From MPNP01 sp026710155 (lineage in GTDB: Bacteria; Pseudomonadota; Alphaproteobacteria; Rhodobacterales; Rhodobacteraceae), in assembly GCA_965200885.1 (NCBI GenBank), contig OZ241737.1, positions 310,001 to 374,000 of the forward strand: a DNA stretch of 64,000 bases. The letters run 5' to 3'. This document shows positions 1-9,576 of this stretch, in pieces (positions within the stretch are counted from its first letter, which is position 1; the number at the start of each line of letters is the position of its first letter). Made by a program: the position numbers and the translations under genes. Under the pieces are notes generated by a model. The model did not search any database. It saw nothing but the letters and a program-made list of their open reading frames with translations, and had not been told where the DNA came from.

Positions 1-778
1 CAACAAAAAACAAAACGTCCGTACCGGACTGATCCCTGAATTGTTCAGCCAAGGTCAAGCCTGTCAAACCGACCCTGGCTCGTGCCCCTGGTGGTTCATT
101 CATCTGACCGTAAACGAGTGACACCTTGGATTGTGTCAAATCATCAATGTTGATAACACCTGATTCGATAAATTCGTGGTAGAGGTCATTACCCTCCCTG
201 GTTCTTTCACCAACTCCGGCAAATACGGAAAAGCCGGCATGAACCTTGGCGATGTTGTTGATCAATTCCTGAATCAGGACGGTTTTACCAACTCCGGCAC
301 CACCAAACAGGCCAATCTTTCCGCCCTTGGCGTAAGGCGCCAACAAATCAATGACCTTGATACCGGTGACAAGAACTTCCGTTTCTGTTGATTGTTCGGA
401 ATATTCCGGTGCAGGTTGGTGAATGGCTCTGCTTTCCTTTGATTCAACAGGTCCTTTTTCATCAACGGATTCACCAACCACGTTGATAATTCGACCCAGG
501 GTTGCATCTCCAACCGGTACTGTAATGGGTCCGCCCGTATCCGTTACATCCCGACCTCGAACCAACCCTTCGGTTGAATCCATAGCAATGGTTCGAACAG
601 TGTTTTCTCCAAGATGTTGTGCAACTTCAAGAACAAGTCGCTTGCCTTGATTTTCTGTTTCCAGGGCGTTCAGAATCTCTGGTAGATATTCACTGAACTG
701 AACATCAACGACAGCCCCGATAACCTGTTTTACCTTGCCTGTGCCTGCTTTTTGGTTTGGCTCAACTACTGCATCCAT
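1..778 (-). CDS. atpD: ATP synthase F1 subunit beta (partial, runs off the window)
   Basis: This is the catalytic beta subunit of F1F0 ATP synthase, which makes ATP at the inner membrane. About 259 codons are visible; the C-terminal half lies beyond position 1. The start is ATG at 778, giving MDAVVEPNQK. A beta-barrel N-terminal domain is followed by the Walker A motif GGAGVGKT at residues 159-166 and then GERTREGNDLY, which is typical of beta subunits. It sits 16 bases downstream of atpG on the same strand, in the order H-A-G-D normal for alphaproteobacteria. No frameshift is seen in the visible part. Confidence 0.97.
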   Translation of the reverse strand, partial: MDAVVEPNQKAGTGKVKQVIGAVVDVQFSEYLPEILNALETENQGKRLVLEVAQHLGENTVRTIAMDSTEGLVRGRDVTDTGGPITVPVGDATLGRIINVVGESVDEKGPVESKESRAIHQPAPEYSEQSTETEVLVTGIKVIDLLAPYAKGGKIGLFGGAGVGKTVLIQELINNIAKVHAGFSVFAGVGERTREGNDLYHEFIESGVINIDDLTQSKVSLVYGQMNEPPGARARVGLTGLTLAEQFRDQSGTDVLFFV

Positions 779-794
779 GGTCTTCTCCAAATTC

Positions 795-1664
795 TCAAAG
801 TGCTTCTGCACCCGATATGATTTCTATAAGTTCCTTGGTAATCGCTGCCTGGCGGGAACGGTTGTAAACGATTGTAAGTTTGTCAATCATTTCCCCGGCG
901 TTTCGGGTTGCATTGTCCATTGCAGACATCCTGGCACCCTGTTCCGAAGCAGCGTTTTCCAACAGCGCCGTAAATATAAGATTGATTATTGCATTGGGGA
1001 GCAAATCCACCAAAAGTTCGGTTTGATCCGGTTCAAAATCGTAAAAACCCTTTTCCTCATTGTTGTCCGAGACCTCAACGGGAATAATCTGCTGGGCTGT
1101 TGGATCTTGGGAAATTACGGATTGGAATCTGCTGAAAAACACAGTGGCAACATCAAATTCATTGTGTTCGAACAAATCCAATACCTTGTCGCCTATTTCC
1201 TGGGCAATGCTGAATCTGATTGTCTTGTATTGGGTTAAATCGACATGATCGATAAAATATGATTCGAACTCGCGTTTTAGCTGCTCCCGCCCCTTCTTGC
1301 CAATCGTCAATATCTTTACCTGCTTGTTCTGGCCAATCAGGTTTCTTGCATGTTGCCTTGCCAAGCGGACAATTGATGAGTTGAACCCTCCGCATAACCC
1401 GCGTTCGGCTGTTGCGACAATTAGGAGGTGAACGTTATCGCTGCCGCTGCCCGACATGACCTTGGGTACCGATCCTCCCCCCTGAAATGAAGAGGCCAGG
1501 TTGGTTACAACCTTATCCATTTTTTCGGAGTAGGGTCGTGCTCTTTCGGCAGCTTCCTGTGCCCGTCTCAACTTTGCCGCTGCAACCATCTGCATGGCCT
1601 TGGTGATTTTGCGAGTGGACTTTACACTCTCAATCCGGATTTTCAGATCCTTGAGGCTTGGCAT
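795..1664 (-). CDS. atpG: ATP synthase F1 subunit gamma
   Basis: This is the central rotor shaft of F1. The start chosen is ATG at 1664 (MPSLKDLKIRIESVKSTRKI), because that is the conserved gamma N-terminus. The frame stays open upstream into atpA, but that extension looks unlike any gamma subunit. The product is 289 aa, the usual family length. The N-terminal helix with STRKITKAMQMVAAAKLRRAQ and the C-terminal helix ending ELIEIISGAEAL are the two long coiled-coil helices of the family. It lies between atpA (25-base gap) and atpD (16-base gap), so all are probably co-transcribed. Confidence 0.97.
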   Translation of the reverse strand: MPSLKDLKIRIESVKSTRKITKAMQMVAAAKLRRAQEAAERARPYSEKMDKVVTNLASSFQGGGSVPKVMSGSGSDNVHLLIVATAERGLCGGFNSSIVRLARQHARNLIGQNKQVKILTIGKKGREQLKREFESYFIDHVDLTQYKTIRFSIAQEIGDKVLDLFEHNEFDVATVFFSRFQSVISQDPTAQQIIPVEVSDNNEEKGFYDFEPDQTELLVDLLPNAIINLIFTALLENAASEQGARMSAMDNATRNAGEMIDKLTIVYNRSRQAAITKELIEIISGAEAL

Positions 1665-1689
1665 GACGATATAATACCTGGTTTCGTTC

Positions 1690-3228
1690 TCAGGAAAAAT
1701 TGGCGGAGTAGGACTCGATGGCCTCTTTGATCTTGTCTTCCAACTCGCCCTCAACCTTTCGGTCATTGGCGGTAATGTCATCAAGCAGATCCTTGCAATT
1801 GGCCCTCAGGTGATTAATCAAGCCCCGTTCAAATCGAACCACATCTCTAATGTCAATATGATCAAGGAACCCGCCTGTTCCCGAGTATATCACGCAGACA
1901 ATCTCGGCATTGGTCAGAGGTGAGTATTGAGCTTGCTTCATTAACTCTGTGAGTCTTGCTCCCCTGTTCAACAACCTTTGGGTCGCGGCATCCAAATCCG
2001 AACCGAATTGGGCAAAAGCAGCCATTTCACGATACTGGGCAAGTTCCAGCTTGACCGTGCCTGCAACAGATTTCATGGCCTTGGTCTGTGCCGCCGAACC
2101 AACCCTGGAAACACTCAAACCGGTATTAACCGCAGGTCTGATACCTTGATAAAACAATTCCGTTTCAAGAAAGATCTGCCCATCGGTAATTGAAATCACA
2201 TTCGTTGGGATGTAGGCTGACAGGTCACCGGCCTGGGTTTCAATGATCGGCAAGGCAGTCAATGATCCGGCCTTGAAATCCGAATTCAACTTGGCGGCCC
2301 GTTCCAAAAGCCTTGAATGGAGGTAAAAGACATCACCAGGATAAGCTTCCCTACCCGGAGGTCTCCTCAGGAGAAGCGACATTTGTCGGTAGGCGACAGC
2401 CTGTTTGGAAAGATCATCATAGATAATCAGTGCATGCTTTCCATTATCCCTGAAGTATTCGGCCATGGCGGTAGCTGAATATGGGGCAAGAAACTGCATC
2501 GGTGCCGGGTCGGATGCCGTTGCTGCAACGATGATTGAATATCGCAGGGCATCGTTTTCCTCTAGTTTCTTTACCAGTTGGGCTACGGTTGATCTTTTTT
2601 GCCCCACGGCCACATAAATGCAGTACAGTTTTTTGGACTCATCATCACCCGCGGCATCGTTGTATGATTTCTGATTCAGAATGGTGTCAAGAACCAATGC
2701 CGTTTTACCTGTCTGGCGGTCGCCGATGATCAATTCCCTTTGGCCCCGACCGATTGGAATCATGGCATCCACTGATTTCAATCCGGTTGCCATGGGTTCA
2801 TGGACAGACCTTCTTGGAATAATGCCCGGGGCCTTTACATCTGCCACGGATCGCATGCTGGTTTCAATCGCCCCCCTGTTGTCAATGGGACTGCCCAGAG
2901 CATCCACAACCCTGCCCAGAAGTTCCTCACCTACCGGTACATCAACAATAGCCTCCGTTCTTTTAACTAAGTCGCCCTCCTTGATGTCCCGGTCATCACC
3001 AAAAATGACGATACCGACATTGTCGACCTCAAGGTTCAGGGCCATCCCCCTTATTCCTCCGGGGAATTCAACCATTTCACCAGCCTGGATATTATCAAGC
3101 CCGAAAACCCTGGCGATACCATCACCAACACTTAAAACCCGGCCAACCTCAGCAACTTCGGCTTCCTGACCGAAATTCTTGATCTGGTCCTTCAGAATTG
3201 CTGAAATTTCAGAAGCTTGGATACTCAT
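1690..3228 (-). CDS. atpA: ATP synthase F1 subunit alpha
   Basis: This is the nucleotide-binding, non-catalytic alpha subunit of F1. It is 512 aa, the standard length. The Walker A-type motif GDRQTGKT is at residues 169-176, and the family stretch PGREAYPGDVFYLHSRLLERAAK follows in the central domain. Its start codon begins immediately after the atpH stop codon (atpH occupies 3229-3789), so the two genes are translationally adjacent. Nothing looks unusual. Confidence 0.98.
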   Translation of the reverse strand: MSIQASEISAILKDQIKNFGQEAEVAEVGRVLSVGDGIARVFGLDNIQAGEMVEFPGGIRGMALNLEVDNVGIVIFGDDRDIKEGDLVKRTEAIVDVPVGEELLGRVVDALGSPIDNRGAIETSMRSVADVKAPGIIPRRSVHEPMATGLKSVDAMIPIGRGQRELIIGDRQTGKTALVLDTILNQKSYNDAAGDDESKKLYCIYVAVGQKRSTVAQLVKKLEENDALRYSIIVAATASDPAPMQFLAPYSATAMAEYFRDNGKHALIIYDDLSKQAVAYRQMSLLLRRPPGREAYPGDVFYLHSRLLERAAKLNSDFKAGSLTALPIIETQAGDLSAYIPTNVISITDGQIFLETELFYQGIRPAVNTGLSVSRVGSAAQTKAMKSVAGTVKLELAQYREMAAFAQFGSDLDAATQRLLNRGARLTELMKQAQYSPLTNAEIVCVIYSGTGGFLDHIDIRDVVRFERGLINHLRANCKDLLDDITANDRKVEGELEDKIKEAIESYSANFS

Positions 3229-3789
3229 TTACTCAACCTCTTGCATTGCATATTTCATGTTCATGAGTTTTGACTTAATCGAACTGTCAATCATTCGGGA
3301 TCCCAATCGGACAACCATGCCACCTATCAAACTGGGATCAAACCTCACTTCCAGTTTTATATCCTTGCCGGCCTTCTGCTTCAAGGCTTCGGCAATCCGG
3401 TCGAGTTCATCATCAGACAGTTCGTGTGCTGAAAGGATCTCGGCTGGAACAATACCTTTGTGTTCCGCAATCATTTTTTCCAATTGTCCTAGAATCAGCG
3501 GCAGGGCAAACAGCCTTCTCTTGGTTGCCAGAAGTGCCAGGGTATTCGAGAATAGACTGCTCAAGCCCATGCGGGCGGCTATTTCAACGATTCCCTTTCT
3601 GGCGTCATCCCTGCTGTATATGGGCGAGGCAATGAGCACCCTAAGGTCTTCGCTATCCTTGATCACCTGCTGTAAGGCGGTAATCTCCCCTTCCAATTCT
3701 TCCAACATACCTTCCTCAAGCATCAACTCGAACAAAGCCGTTGAATAGCGTGAGGATATACCTGCTGAAATTGACAAGTTCTCTGCCAC
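3229..3789 (-). CDS. atpH: ATP synthase F1 subunit delta
   Basis: This is the peripheral-stalk delta (OSCP) subunit linking F1 to F0. The product is 186 aa with an all-helical N-terminal domain (ISSRYSTALFELMLEEG) and the conserved C-terminal GGMVVRLGSRMIDSSIKSKL. It is the first gene of the visible F1 operon. The 240 bases upstream (3790-4029) separate it from the methyltransferase gene and should contain the operon promoter; I could not identify convincing promoter boxes. In many alphaproteobacteria priA lies upstream of atpH; here priA is about 37 kb away. Confidence 0.96.
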   Translation of the reverse strand: MAENLSISAGISSRYSTALFELMLEEGMLEELEGEITALQQVIKDSEDLRVLIASPIYSRDDARKGIVEIAARMGLSSLFSNTLALLATKRRLFALPLILGQLEKMIAEHKGIVPAEILSAHELSDDELDRIAEALKQKAGKDIKLEVRFDPSLIGGMVVRLGSRMIDSSIKSKLMNMKYAMQEVE

Positions 3790-4029
3790 TTAATTCCTTT
3801 AAATTCCAACCAAACGCCTGATAAGAAACCTGTTGTGTTTATTTGCCAGAACCAAGGTCAGCTGCAATAAAATTGCACATGCCACCCCGTTCAACTTAAA
3901 CCTAATTAGGTAAGTTTTATGGAGGTTGCAATTGGTAAGAGAGAATTTTGTTGAACTCATACTTTCTTGACCAAAATAACTTCATGCAGATCCAAATCCC
4001 ATTGCCATTTTGATGAAATGGCTACCAAT

Positions 4030-4794
4030 TCAGGATTGTTCCATACCCGTAACAGGTTTTGGGGCGGGGTTTTTTGCTCCCTTCAACAATTCGATCCCAC
4101 TCTTGACCGTTTCACCAATACCATGCTGGCGAGTGAGAAAGATTCTTTTCCTTGCCACGATCAAATGTACGCCACCGACGACCTTTTGATGAAGTTTCTT
4201 GCCTGTTTTCTCTATGGTCTTGGTCATTATCCTCAATGAACCATCATTGCTTGGTGGCACCATCAGGGCCATTGAATGATGTTCAAGCTGCAATTTGTGC
4301 TGGGACAATGTCTTTTCCAATTGACCGTAGGAATAACCTCTTCCCCATCCATAAGGTGTCGAGGAGTTCATGGACCATACTCCTGACTTGTTGGGAACAA
4401 TGATGAGCATGAGTCCCTCGGGAACCAGAACGCGCCAGCATTCAGAAAGCATGGCTGATTCACTCTCGCAGAATTCCAATCCGTGAAGCAGGATGGCTCG
4501 TTCGATACTTGCCGTCGGCAAAGGCCAGTTGGATTCAAGTGCATGTACGGACATATTGGGTTTTCCGACAGGCCATTTTTGACATTCCAACGATTCGGGC
4601 ATCAAATTGATTACCCTTGTATCTTCCCCGAGAAACTGTCCCAATAGCGGCAATGCAAAGCCATAACCCAATACACTGCCACTGACCTTGTCCGGCCAAA
4701 TCTCATTCGTTTCGGCAATCAGGGTTTCATTGACGAATGATCCCAACTCGGTGTGGAAATAAAAATGATTGAAATGGGTTACATCAGGTCGCAT
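4030..4794 (-). CDS. SAM-dependent methyltransferase (type 11-like), gloB neighbour
   Basis: This 254-aa protein resembles the class I SAM-dependent methyltransferase found beside gloB in many alphaproteobacteria. Visible parts are a diverged glycine motif region (GSVLGYGFALPLLGQFL), an acidic-loop region before NMSVHALESNWPLPTASIERAILLHGLEF, and the strand-5 type motif ECWRVLVPEGLMLIIVPNKSG. The substrate is unknown. The gene is divergent from gloB (64-base gap at 4795-4858), so the two probably share a regulatory region. The C-terminus, from about residue 200, is basic and proline-rich and is probably disordered. Confidence 0.85.
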   Translation of the reverse strand: MRPDVTHFNHFYFHTELGSFVNETLIAETNEIWPDKVSGSVLGYGFALPLLGQFLGEDTRVINLMPESLECQKWPVGKPNMSVHALESNWPLPTASIERAILLHGLEFCESESAMLSECWRVLVPEGLMLIIVPNKSGVWSMNSSTPYGWGRGYSYGQLEKTLSQHKLQLEHHSMALMVPPSNDGSLRIMTKTIEKTGKKLHQKVVGGVHLIVARKRIFLTRQHGIGETVKSGIELLKGAKNPAPKPVTGMEQS

Positions 4795-4858
4795 GGTAAT
4801 TACTTGTTGTATCTAGTTCGTTAATTCAATTTTCAATCAACCCTGATAGGAATCAATC

Positions 4859-5620
4859 ATGACTATTAGCATAAAAACGATCCCGTGTTTGTCAGATAAT
4901 TACGCCTATTTGATTCATAATGAAAGAATCGGTGAAACTGCCCTGGTTGATGCACCTGAGGCAGATCCAATCATTGCTGAAATTGATTCTTCGGGATGGA
5001 ATCTTGATTATATTCTGCTGACCCACCACCATTTTGATCATGTAGACGGTGTTGAAAAGCTCCGTCAGATTTATGGTTCCAAGATTATTGGAAACAAAAA
5101 CGACAGAAAACGTTTACCCAAACTGGATATTGGGGTAACCGAAGAAAGCAAAATTGTGATTTGTGATCAGGAAGTGTCAATTCTTGATGTGCCGGGTCAT
5201 ACCATGGGGCACATAGCCTTTGTTTTTCCTAAAGCGGCATTTACCGCTGATTCTCTTATGGCTCTCGGCTGCGGAAGGGTTTTCGAGGGAACCTTTTCCA
5301 TGATGTGGAATAGTTTGCAGAAAATAGCGGGTCTGCCCGGAGATACGATGATTTATTCGGGCCATGAATATACTCTGTCCAACGGTGCTTTTGCCTTGAC
5401 CATTGAAACGGGCAATCCTGAGTTGATCGCACGCGTTGAGAGGGAGAAGGAGCAAAGAAACAAGGGCTTGCCCACAGTCCCTTCCAAACTTGATCTGGAA
5501 TTGCGCACCAATCCCTTTTTGAGAGCTGGCTTGCCTGAAATGAAAACAATCATCGGCAATCCCGACCTGAGTGACGAGGAGTGCTTTGCCGAAATCAGAA
5601 AGAGGAAGGATCAATTTTAA
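4859..5620 (+). CDS. gloB: Hydroxyacylglutathione hydrolase (glyoxalase II)
   Basis: The enzyme hydrolyses S-lactoylglutathione to lactate and glutathione, the second step of methylglyoxal detoxification. The product is 253 aa. The metallo-beta-lactamase zinc motif THHHFDH is at residues 55-61. Further metal ligands are visible in VPGHTMGH, FTADSL and YSGHEYT, and the C-terminal substrate-binding domain with NPFLRAG is complete. It is divergent from the methyltransferase. A 108-base gap with no gene separates it from clpA downstream. Confidence 0.95.
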   Translation: MTISIKTIPCLSDNYAYLIHNERIGETALVDAPEADPIIAEIDSSGWNLDYILLTHHHFDHVDGVEKLRQIYGSKIIGNKNDRKRLPKLDIGVTEESKIVICDQEVSILDVPGHTMGHIAFVFPKAAFTADSLMALGCGRVFEGTFSMMWNSLQKIAGLPGDTMIYSGHEYTLSNGAFALTIETGNPELIARVEREKEQRNKGLPTVPSKLDLELRTNPFLRAGLPEMKTIIGNPDLSDEECFAEIRKRKDQF

Positions 5621-5728
5621 TTTTTTCGATTGAAATTTATTTCATATGAAATTTATGTTCCTTTATTATTTTGTAACGAGCATCAATTGTGATCAAAAAA
5701 ATAAACTAAATTTTAGGAGACCTTGTAG

Positions 5729-8080
5729 TTGCCAATATTTTCTGCAGATCTAGAAGAATCCATCAAAAGGATACATCAGTTTGCTTCCCTGAGTGGGGAT
5801 GAATATTTGACACTTGATCATCTGCTTTTGGCTCTTTTGGATGATCCCCCTGCATCGGAAGCAATCAATGCCTGTGGAATCGACCCCAATTTTATCAGGA
5901 ACAAGGTCTTCAAATATCTTTACAACAATGTCGATGCCGATGAGTTGTTGAAATTCAAGGAGGTTTCCGAAAATCAGGTACGTCCCTTGGCCCCAACAAC
6001 AGGATTTGAAAAAGTCTTGAACCGTGCAACCATTCATGTACAGGGGGCGGGTCGTTCGGACATTGTAACCGGTGTGGATGTTTTGTTGGCCATTTTTTCA
6101 GAACGCCACAGCCATGCTAGAAATCTACTGGAGAATGTTGGACTAACCAGATATGATTTAACCAGATATCTTTCTCATGGAATCACCAAGCAAAGGGTGA
6201 TGGAAGGTTCCAGGGAATTAAATCCTTCGATTACACCGAGGTCCAAAACATTAAAAAGAAAAATTGAGAAGGGTGAACTCAAGAAAACTGCACTGGCTCA
6301 ATACTGCATCAACCTTGTGGAACGGGCCAAAAATGGCAAGGTCGATCCACTTGTGGGTCGGGAAACAGAAGTCAAGCGTTGTTTCCAAACGCTGTTGCGT
6401 AGGAACAAGAACAATCCACTGCTCGTCGGTGACCCCGGTGTCGGTAAAACAACCATAGTCGAGGGAATGGCCCTGAAGATTGCCCAGGGTGACATTCCTG
6501 ATGTATTGCAGGGCTTTACAATCTATTCCCTCAATATGGGCGCCTTGTTGGCTGGAACCAGATATCGGGGTGATTTTGAAGAAAGACTATCCAATATTCT
6601 CAAGGAGTTGAGGCGAAAACAAAAAACGGCTTTGTTTATTGATGAAGTTCATACCCTGGTTGGTGCCGGTGCCACCAGCAACGGGTCCATGGATGCATCC
6701 AATCTGCTGAAGCCAAGCCTCCAGAATGGCACCCTTAAATGCATAGGCTCGACGACGCACAAGGATTTCAAGCAGCATTTTGAAAAGGATCGGGCCCTCT
6801 CCAGAAGATTTCAGAAAATTGATGTGAATGAACCCACGGAAGAGGAAACCTTCCAGATATTGAAGGGTATCAAGCCCAGGCTGGAACACCATCATTCGGT
6901 TCGTTATACCAATGAAGCCCTGAAATCAACCGTCAAGCTTTCGGCAAGGTATATCAACAATCGAAAATTTCCGGACAAGGCCATTGACATCATTGATGAG
7001 GCAGGAGCCTCCAACAGACTGCGTTCCCAGTCAAGGATACGCAAAACCATAAGTGTACGGGATATCGAGGATACCTTTGCCGCAATTGCCAAGGTTCCTT
7101 CCAAGAAATTGACGAGATCTGATTCAGTCGTTTTGAGTGATCTTGAAAAGAATCTCAAAATTGTCGTGTTCGGTCAGGATCCGGCCATTTCTTCTCTTAC
7201 CAGTGCCATCAAGTTGAGCCGGGCTGGTCTTAGGGATCAGGAAAAGCCGGTTGGATCATATCTTTTTGCCGGACCAACGGGAGTCGGAAAAACAGAAGTG
7301 GCCCGACAATTGGCCGAGAATCTTGGGGCGAAACTATTGCGTTTCGACATGTCGGAGTTCATGGAAAAACATGCCGTATCACGTCTGATTGGTGCACCTC
7401 CGGGTTACATCGGTTTCGAACAGGGAGGCTTGCTTACCGACGGGGTTGATGAAAATCCACATTCTGTCGTGCTGCTGGATGAAATAGAGAAGGCACATCC
7501 GGATGTATCCAACATCCTTCTTCAGGTCATGGATTATGGCAGATTGACGGATCATAGCGGTCGAACGGTTGATTTCAGAAACGCCATCCTGATCATGACA
7601 ACAAATGCGGGTGCCGTTGAGCTGGAAAAGAGCGCCGTCGGTTTTGGCAGGGAATCAAGGGAAGGCGAAGACAAAATTGCCATTGATAAACTCTTTCCAC
7701 CCGAATTCCGCAACCGGCTTGATGCAATCATCAGTTTCAAGGCCTTGGGTACCGATACGATAATCAAGGTCGTCCAGAAATTCATCACCCAGTTGGAAGG
7801 TCAATTGATTGAACGGAATATCCAGATTGAGATTAGTGACCAGGCTTCGGAGTGGCTTGGTAAAAAGGGCTATGATACAAAAATGGGGGCTCGACCCCTG
7901 GCCCGTTTGATTCAGGAGGAAATCAAGAAACCCCTGGCTGATGAAATACTTTTTGGGAAGCTACAAAAGGGTGGAAAAATCGAGATTCGACTCAAGAAGG
8001 ACAGATTGGAATTCAAGATTTCTTCTCCCCAAAAGAAACAATCATCCTTGACCAAGGTACCGCTTCTCACTTCGGGGTGA
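5729..8080 (+). CDS. clpA: ATP-dependent Clp protease ATPase subunit ClpA
   Basis: This AAA+ unfoldase feeds substrates to ClpP. The product is 783 aa with a double-Clp N-domain (residues about 1-145), a first AAA module with Walker A GDPGVGKTT (about 233-241), a second with GPTGVGKTE (about 512-520), and a Clp C-terminal D2-small domain. The start is TTG at 5729 behind an AGGAGA ribosome-binding site at 5715-5720; no better ATG is available. In alphaproteobacteria clpS normally sits directly upstream, but here only 108 non-coding bases separate clpA from gloB. ClpS must be elsewhere or absent. Confidence 0.96.
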   Translation: MPIFSADLEESIKRIHQFASLSGDEYLTLDHLLLALLDDPPASEAINACGIDPNFIRNKVFKYLYNNVDADELLKFKEVSENQVRPLAPTTGFEKVLNRATIHVQGAGRSDIVTGVDVLLAIFSERHSHARNLLENVGLTRYDLTRYLSHGITKQRVMEGSRELNPSITPRSKTLKRKIEKGELKKTALAQYCINLVERAKNGKVDPLVGRETEVKRCFQTLLRRNKNNPLLVGDPGVGKTTIVEGMALKIAQGDIPDVLQGFTIYSLNMGALLAGTRYRGDFEERLSNILKELRRKQKTALFIDEVHTLVGAGATSNGSMDASNLLKPSLQNGTLKCIGSTTHKDFKQHFEKDRALSRRFQKIDVNEPTEEETFQILKGIKPRLEHHHSVRYTNEALKSTVKLSARYINNRKFPDKAIDIIDEAGASNRLRSQSRIRKTISVRDIEDTFAAIAKVPSKKLTRSDSVVLSDLEKNLKIVVFGQDPAISSLTSAIKLSRAGLRDQEKPVGSYLFAGPTGVGKTEVARQLAENLGAKLLRFDMSEFMEKHAVSRLIGAPPGYIGFEQGGLLTDGVDENPHSVVLLDEIEKAHPDVSNILLQVMDYGRLTDHSGRTVDFRNAILIMTTNAGAVELEKSAVGFGRESREGEDKIAIDKLFPPEFRNRLDAIISFKALGTDTIIKVVQKFITQLEGQLIERNIQIEISDQASEWLGKKGYDTKMGARPLARLIQEEIKKPLADEILFGKLQKGGKIEIRLKKDRLEFKISSPQKKQSSLTKVPLLTSG

Positions 8081-8380
8081 TCAAGCAACTTTTTCTTGGC
8101 AGGCGCTTAAAGCCAATTGTACATTAATCGCCCCCTCAAAGAAGCCTTTCATATTTGCCAACTATCAGCAAGGTTTGAGCTTGTTACAAGATAAGATAAA
8201 AAAGGGAATTATACCATTTCTCAAAAGTAACCATCAATAGGCATCTCTAATTAATATTTCTAATTTGGCCCGATTTCTACAGTACCAATACACCTTTGGT
8301 AATGACCCAAAGGGGTTGTTTTTGAGTTGGATACCCCTAAGATATTTTATAATCTTCTATGAGTCAGTACTTTTGAGAAA
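8081..8380. other. Intergenic stretch without a recognisable gene
   Basis: About 300 A+T-rich bases lie between the clpA stop codon and the left end of element A. I see no open frame of interest, no tRNA and no clear factor-independent terminator after clpA. Confidence 0.5.
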
Positions 8381-9038
8381 CGGTATTATATACATAAATA
8401 AAATGGGCTTGAGGTTGGGATTACATACTTGGACACACAAGGCTTGACAATCAATCCACCAGTTTACCGCGGTAATACTCAAACTGCTTCTGCCTCAATT
8501 CGATTTCCCGCGCCAATTCCTCCCGGCAATCCAGTCGTCCAACAATTCTCCCCTGCTCCTCGATGGAAAGGGGGGAGGGTGAAGGTATGGGAATGGTTTG
8601 CAGGTCTCTGATGTACACATGGGGAACACCGGCACCTTTTTTCAAATTGTGAATGTATTCCTGCCTCTTTCTCAAAAAACAATACAGGTATCTTTGCAGC
8701 AGGATGGAATCGTCGGCATGGATTGAAAGGGAACCGGACAGCCAGACGGGAATTGCCCGGGAATCAGCGAAACCTGCATGCGCTCCCGATCCGGCGGCCA
8801 CCGCCTTCCCCTCCCGGTTGGACCCATTGTGGAAACATGCGGGCTTCCCTCCCCCCTGCACCACCCGGAACATCTCGTTCGACAACATCCTTCCGCGCGA
8901 CCGGGGTTCCCCTTTTGAACTCTGCGATCCCAAGGTTCCATCAGGCGGTATTATCCGGATCTGGAGGAAAATTGCAACCCTGCATATCCAAGTATGTAAT
9001 CCCGCTTATAAGCCATTTTATTTATGTATATAATTCCC
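8381..9038 (-). mobile_element. Element A: TIR-bounded unit carrying a half hsdS
   Basis: The unit has long imperfect terminal inverted repeats of about 52 bases, 8381-8433 against 8987-9038. Each repeat is built from two related blocks: an outer GGGAATTATATACATAAAT-type block and an inner GGGATTACATACTTGGA block. The only cargo is a half-length HsdS reading on the minus strand. No transposase lies inside. I found no convincing target duplication (left flank ttgagaaa, right flank ataaataa), so this copy may be old. The right end, 9015-9046, closely resembles 13161-13192 at the end of the ISKra4-type debris. Confidence 0.75.
8451..8941 (-). pseudogene. hsdS: Half-length type I restriction specificity subunit (HsdS), frameshifted
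   Basis: The reading frame encodes one target-recognition domain (VVQGGGKPACFHNGSNREGK, then SGSLSIHADDSILLQRYLYCFL) and one conserved helical region (EEQGRIVGRLDCREELAREI, RQKQFEYYRGKLVD). A full HsdS has two of each. The N-terminal residues (FKRGTPVARKDVVERDV) are in a different frame from the rest, so the gene is frameshifted near 8870-8890. The C-terminal 17 codons are nearly identical in DNA to elements B and C. No hsdM or hsdR is in the window. Confidence 0.75.
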
Positions 9039-9054
9039 ATAAATAAAGGCTCAT

Positions 9055-9531
9055 TCAGTACCGATTACCAGTTGAAGAATAGCCTTGTCCCCAAGGCGGT
9101 CTGGGCTCCAACGAAATTGCCTTTTCCCATTCACCCTTTGGCTGATCATCCGGTTTTTCTTCCCTTTTGGGCTTCATCCGGACTGTCAGATGTTCCCATA
9201 TTCTTTCATCTGCCGAATCCGGTGCATCCGCTTCGTCCATCGCCCGGCAATGGGATTCAATCAACTTGTCAAGGCAGGCAAAGCTCCGTTCGAGTCCGGC
9301 CTTCAGGCTGCCCTTCCGGAAATCGGCAATCGTCTTGCAGCCCGGACGGGCATTCTGGCAAAGCCACATCACCTCGACAGTGCAGCGGGTCGCGGCTTCC
9401 AGCCTGCGGGAACCGTGGATCCCGGCATGCCGGAATCCTATTGCTTCGAGATCCAGCGAGTCAACATGGGCATCAATCGCACGAACCGGATTGTCGGCAG
9501 CAACACAATCGTCCAGGCTGGGTGGAAACAA
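9055..9531 (-). pseudogene. IS1182-family transposase N-terminal fragment (internally deleted)
   Basis: The N-terminal sequence FPPSLDDCVAADNPVRAID, followed by VDSLDLEAIGF, SRRLEAATRCTVEVMWL and GCKTIADFRKGSLK, is characteristic of IS1182-type transposases. The segment normally between the GF and SRRLEA motifs is missing. After about residue 85 the sequence no longer looks like a transposase. The C-terminal tail (ending ISLEPRPPWGQ) resembles the tail of the protein at 46274-46546 (FSLDLKPPWHE). The frame extends upstream without an ATG (EVRSRNTVQ). The region is richer in G+C than the neighbouring housekeeping genes. This is an inactive remnant. Confidence 0.7.
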
Positions 9532-9576
9532 CTGTACCGTGTTGCGGGACCGGACCTCCTGGCAGCGTCGATGTCA

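Noticed and set aside
795..1784. Longer gamma subunit starting at 1784
   Set aside because: The extra 40 residues are antisense-like sequence overlapping the atpA 3' end. The conserved gamma N-terminus begins at ATG 1664.
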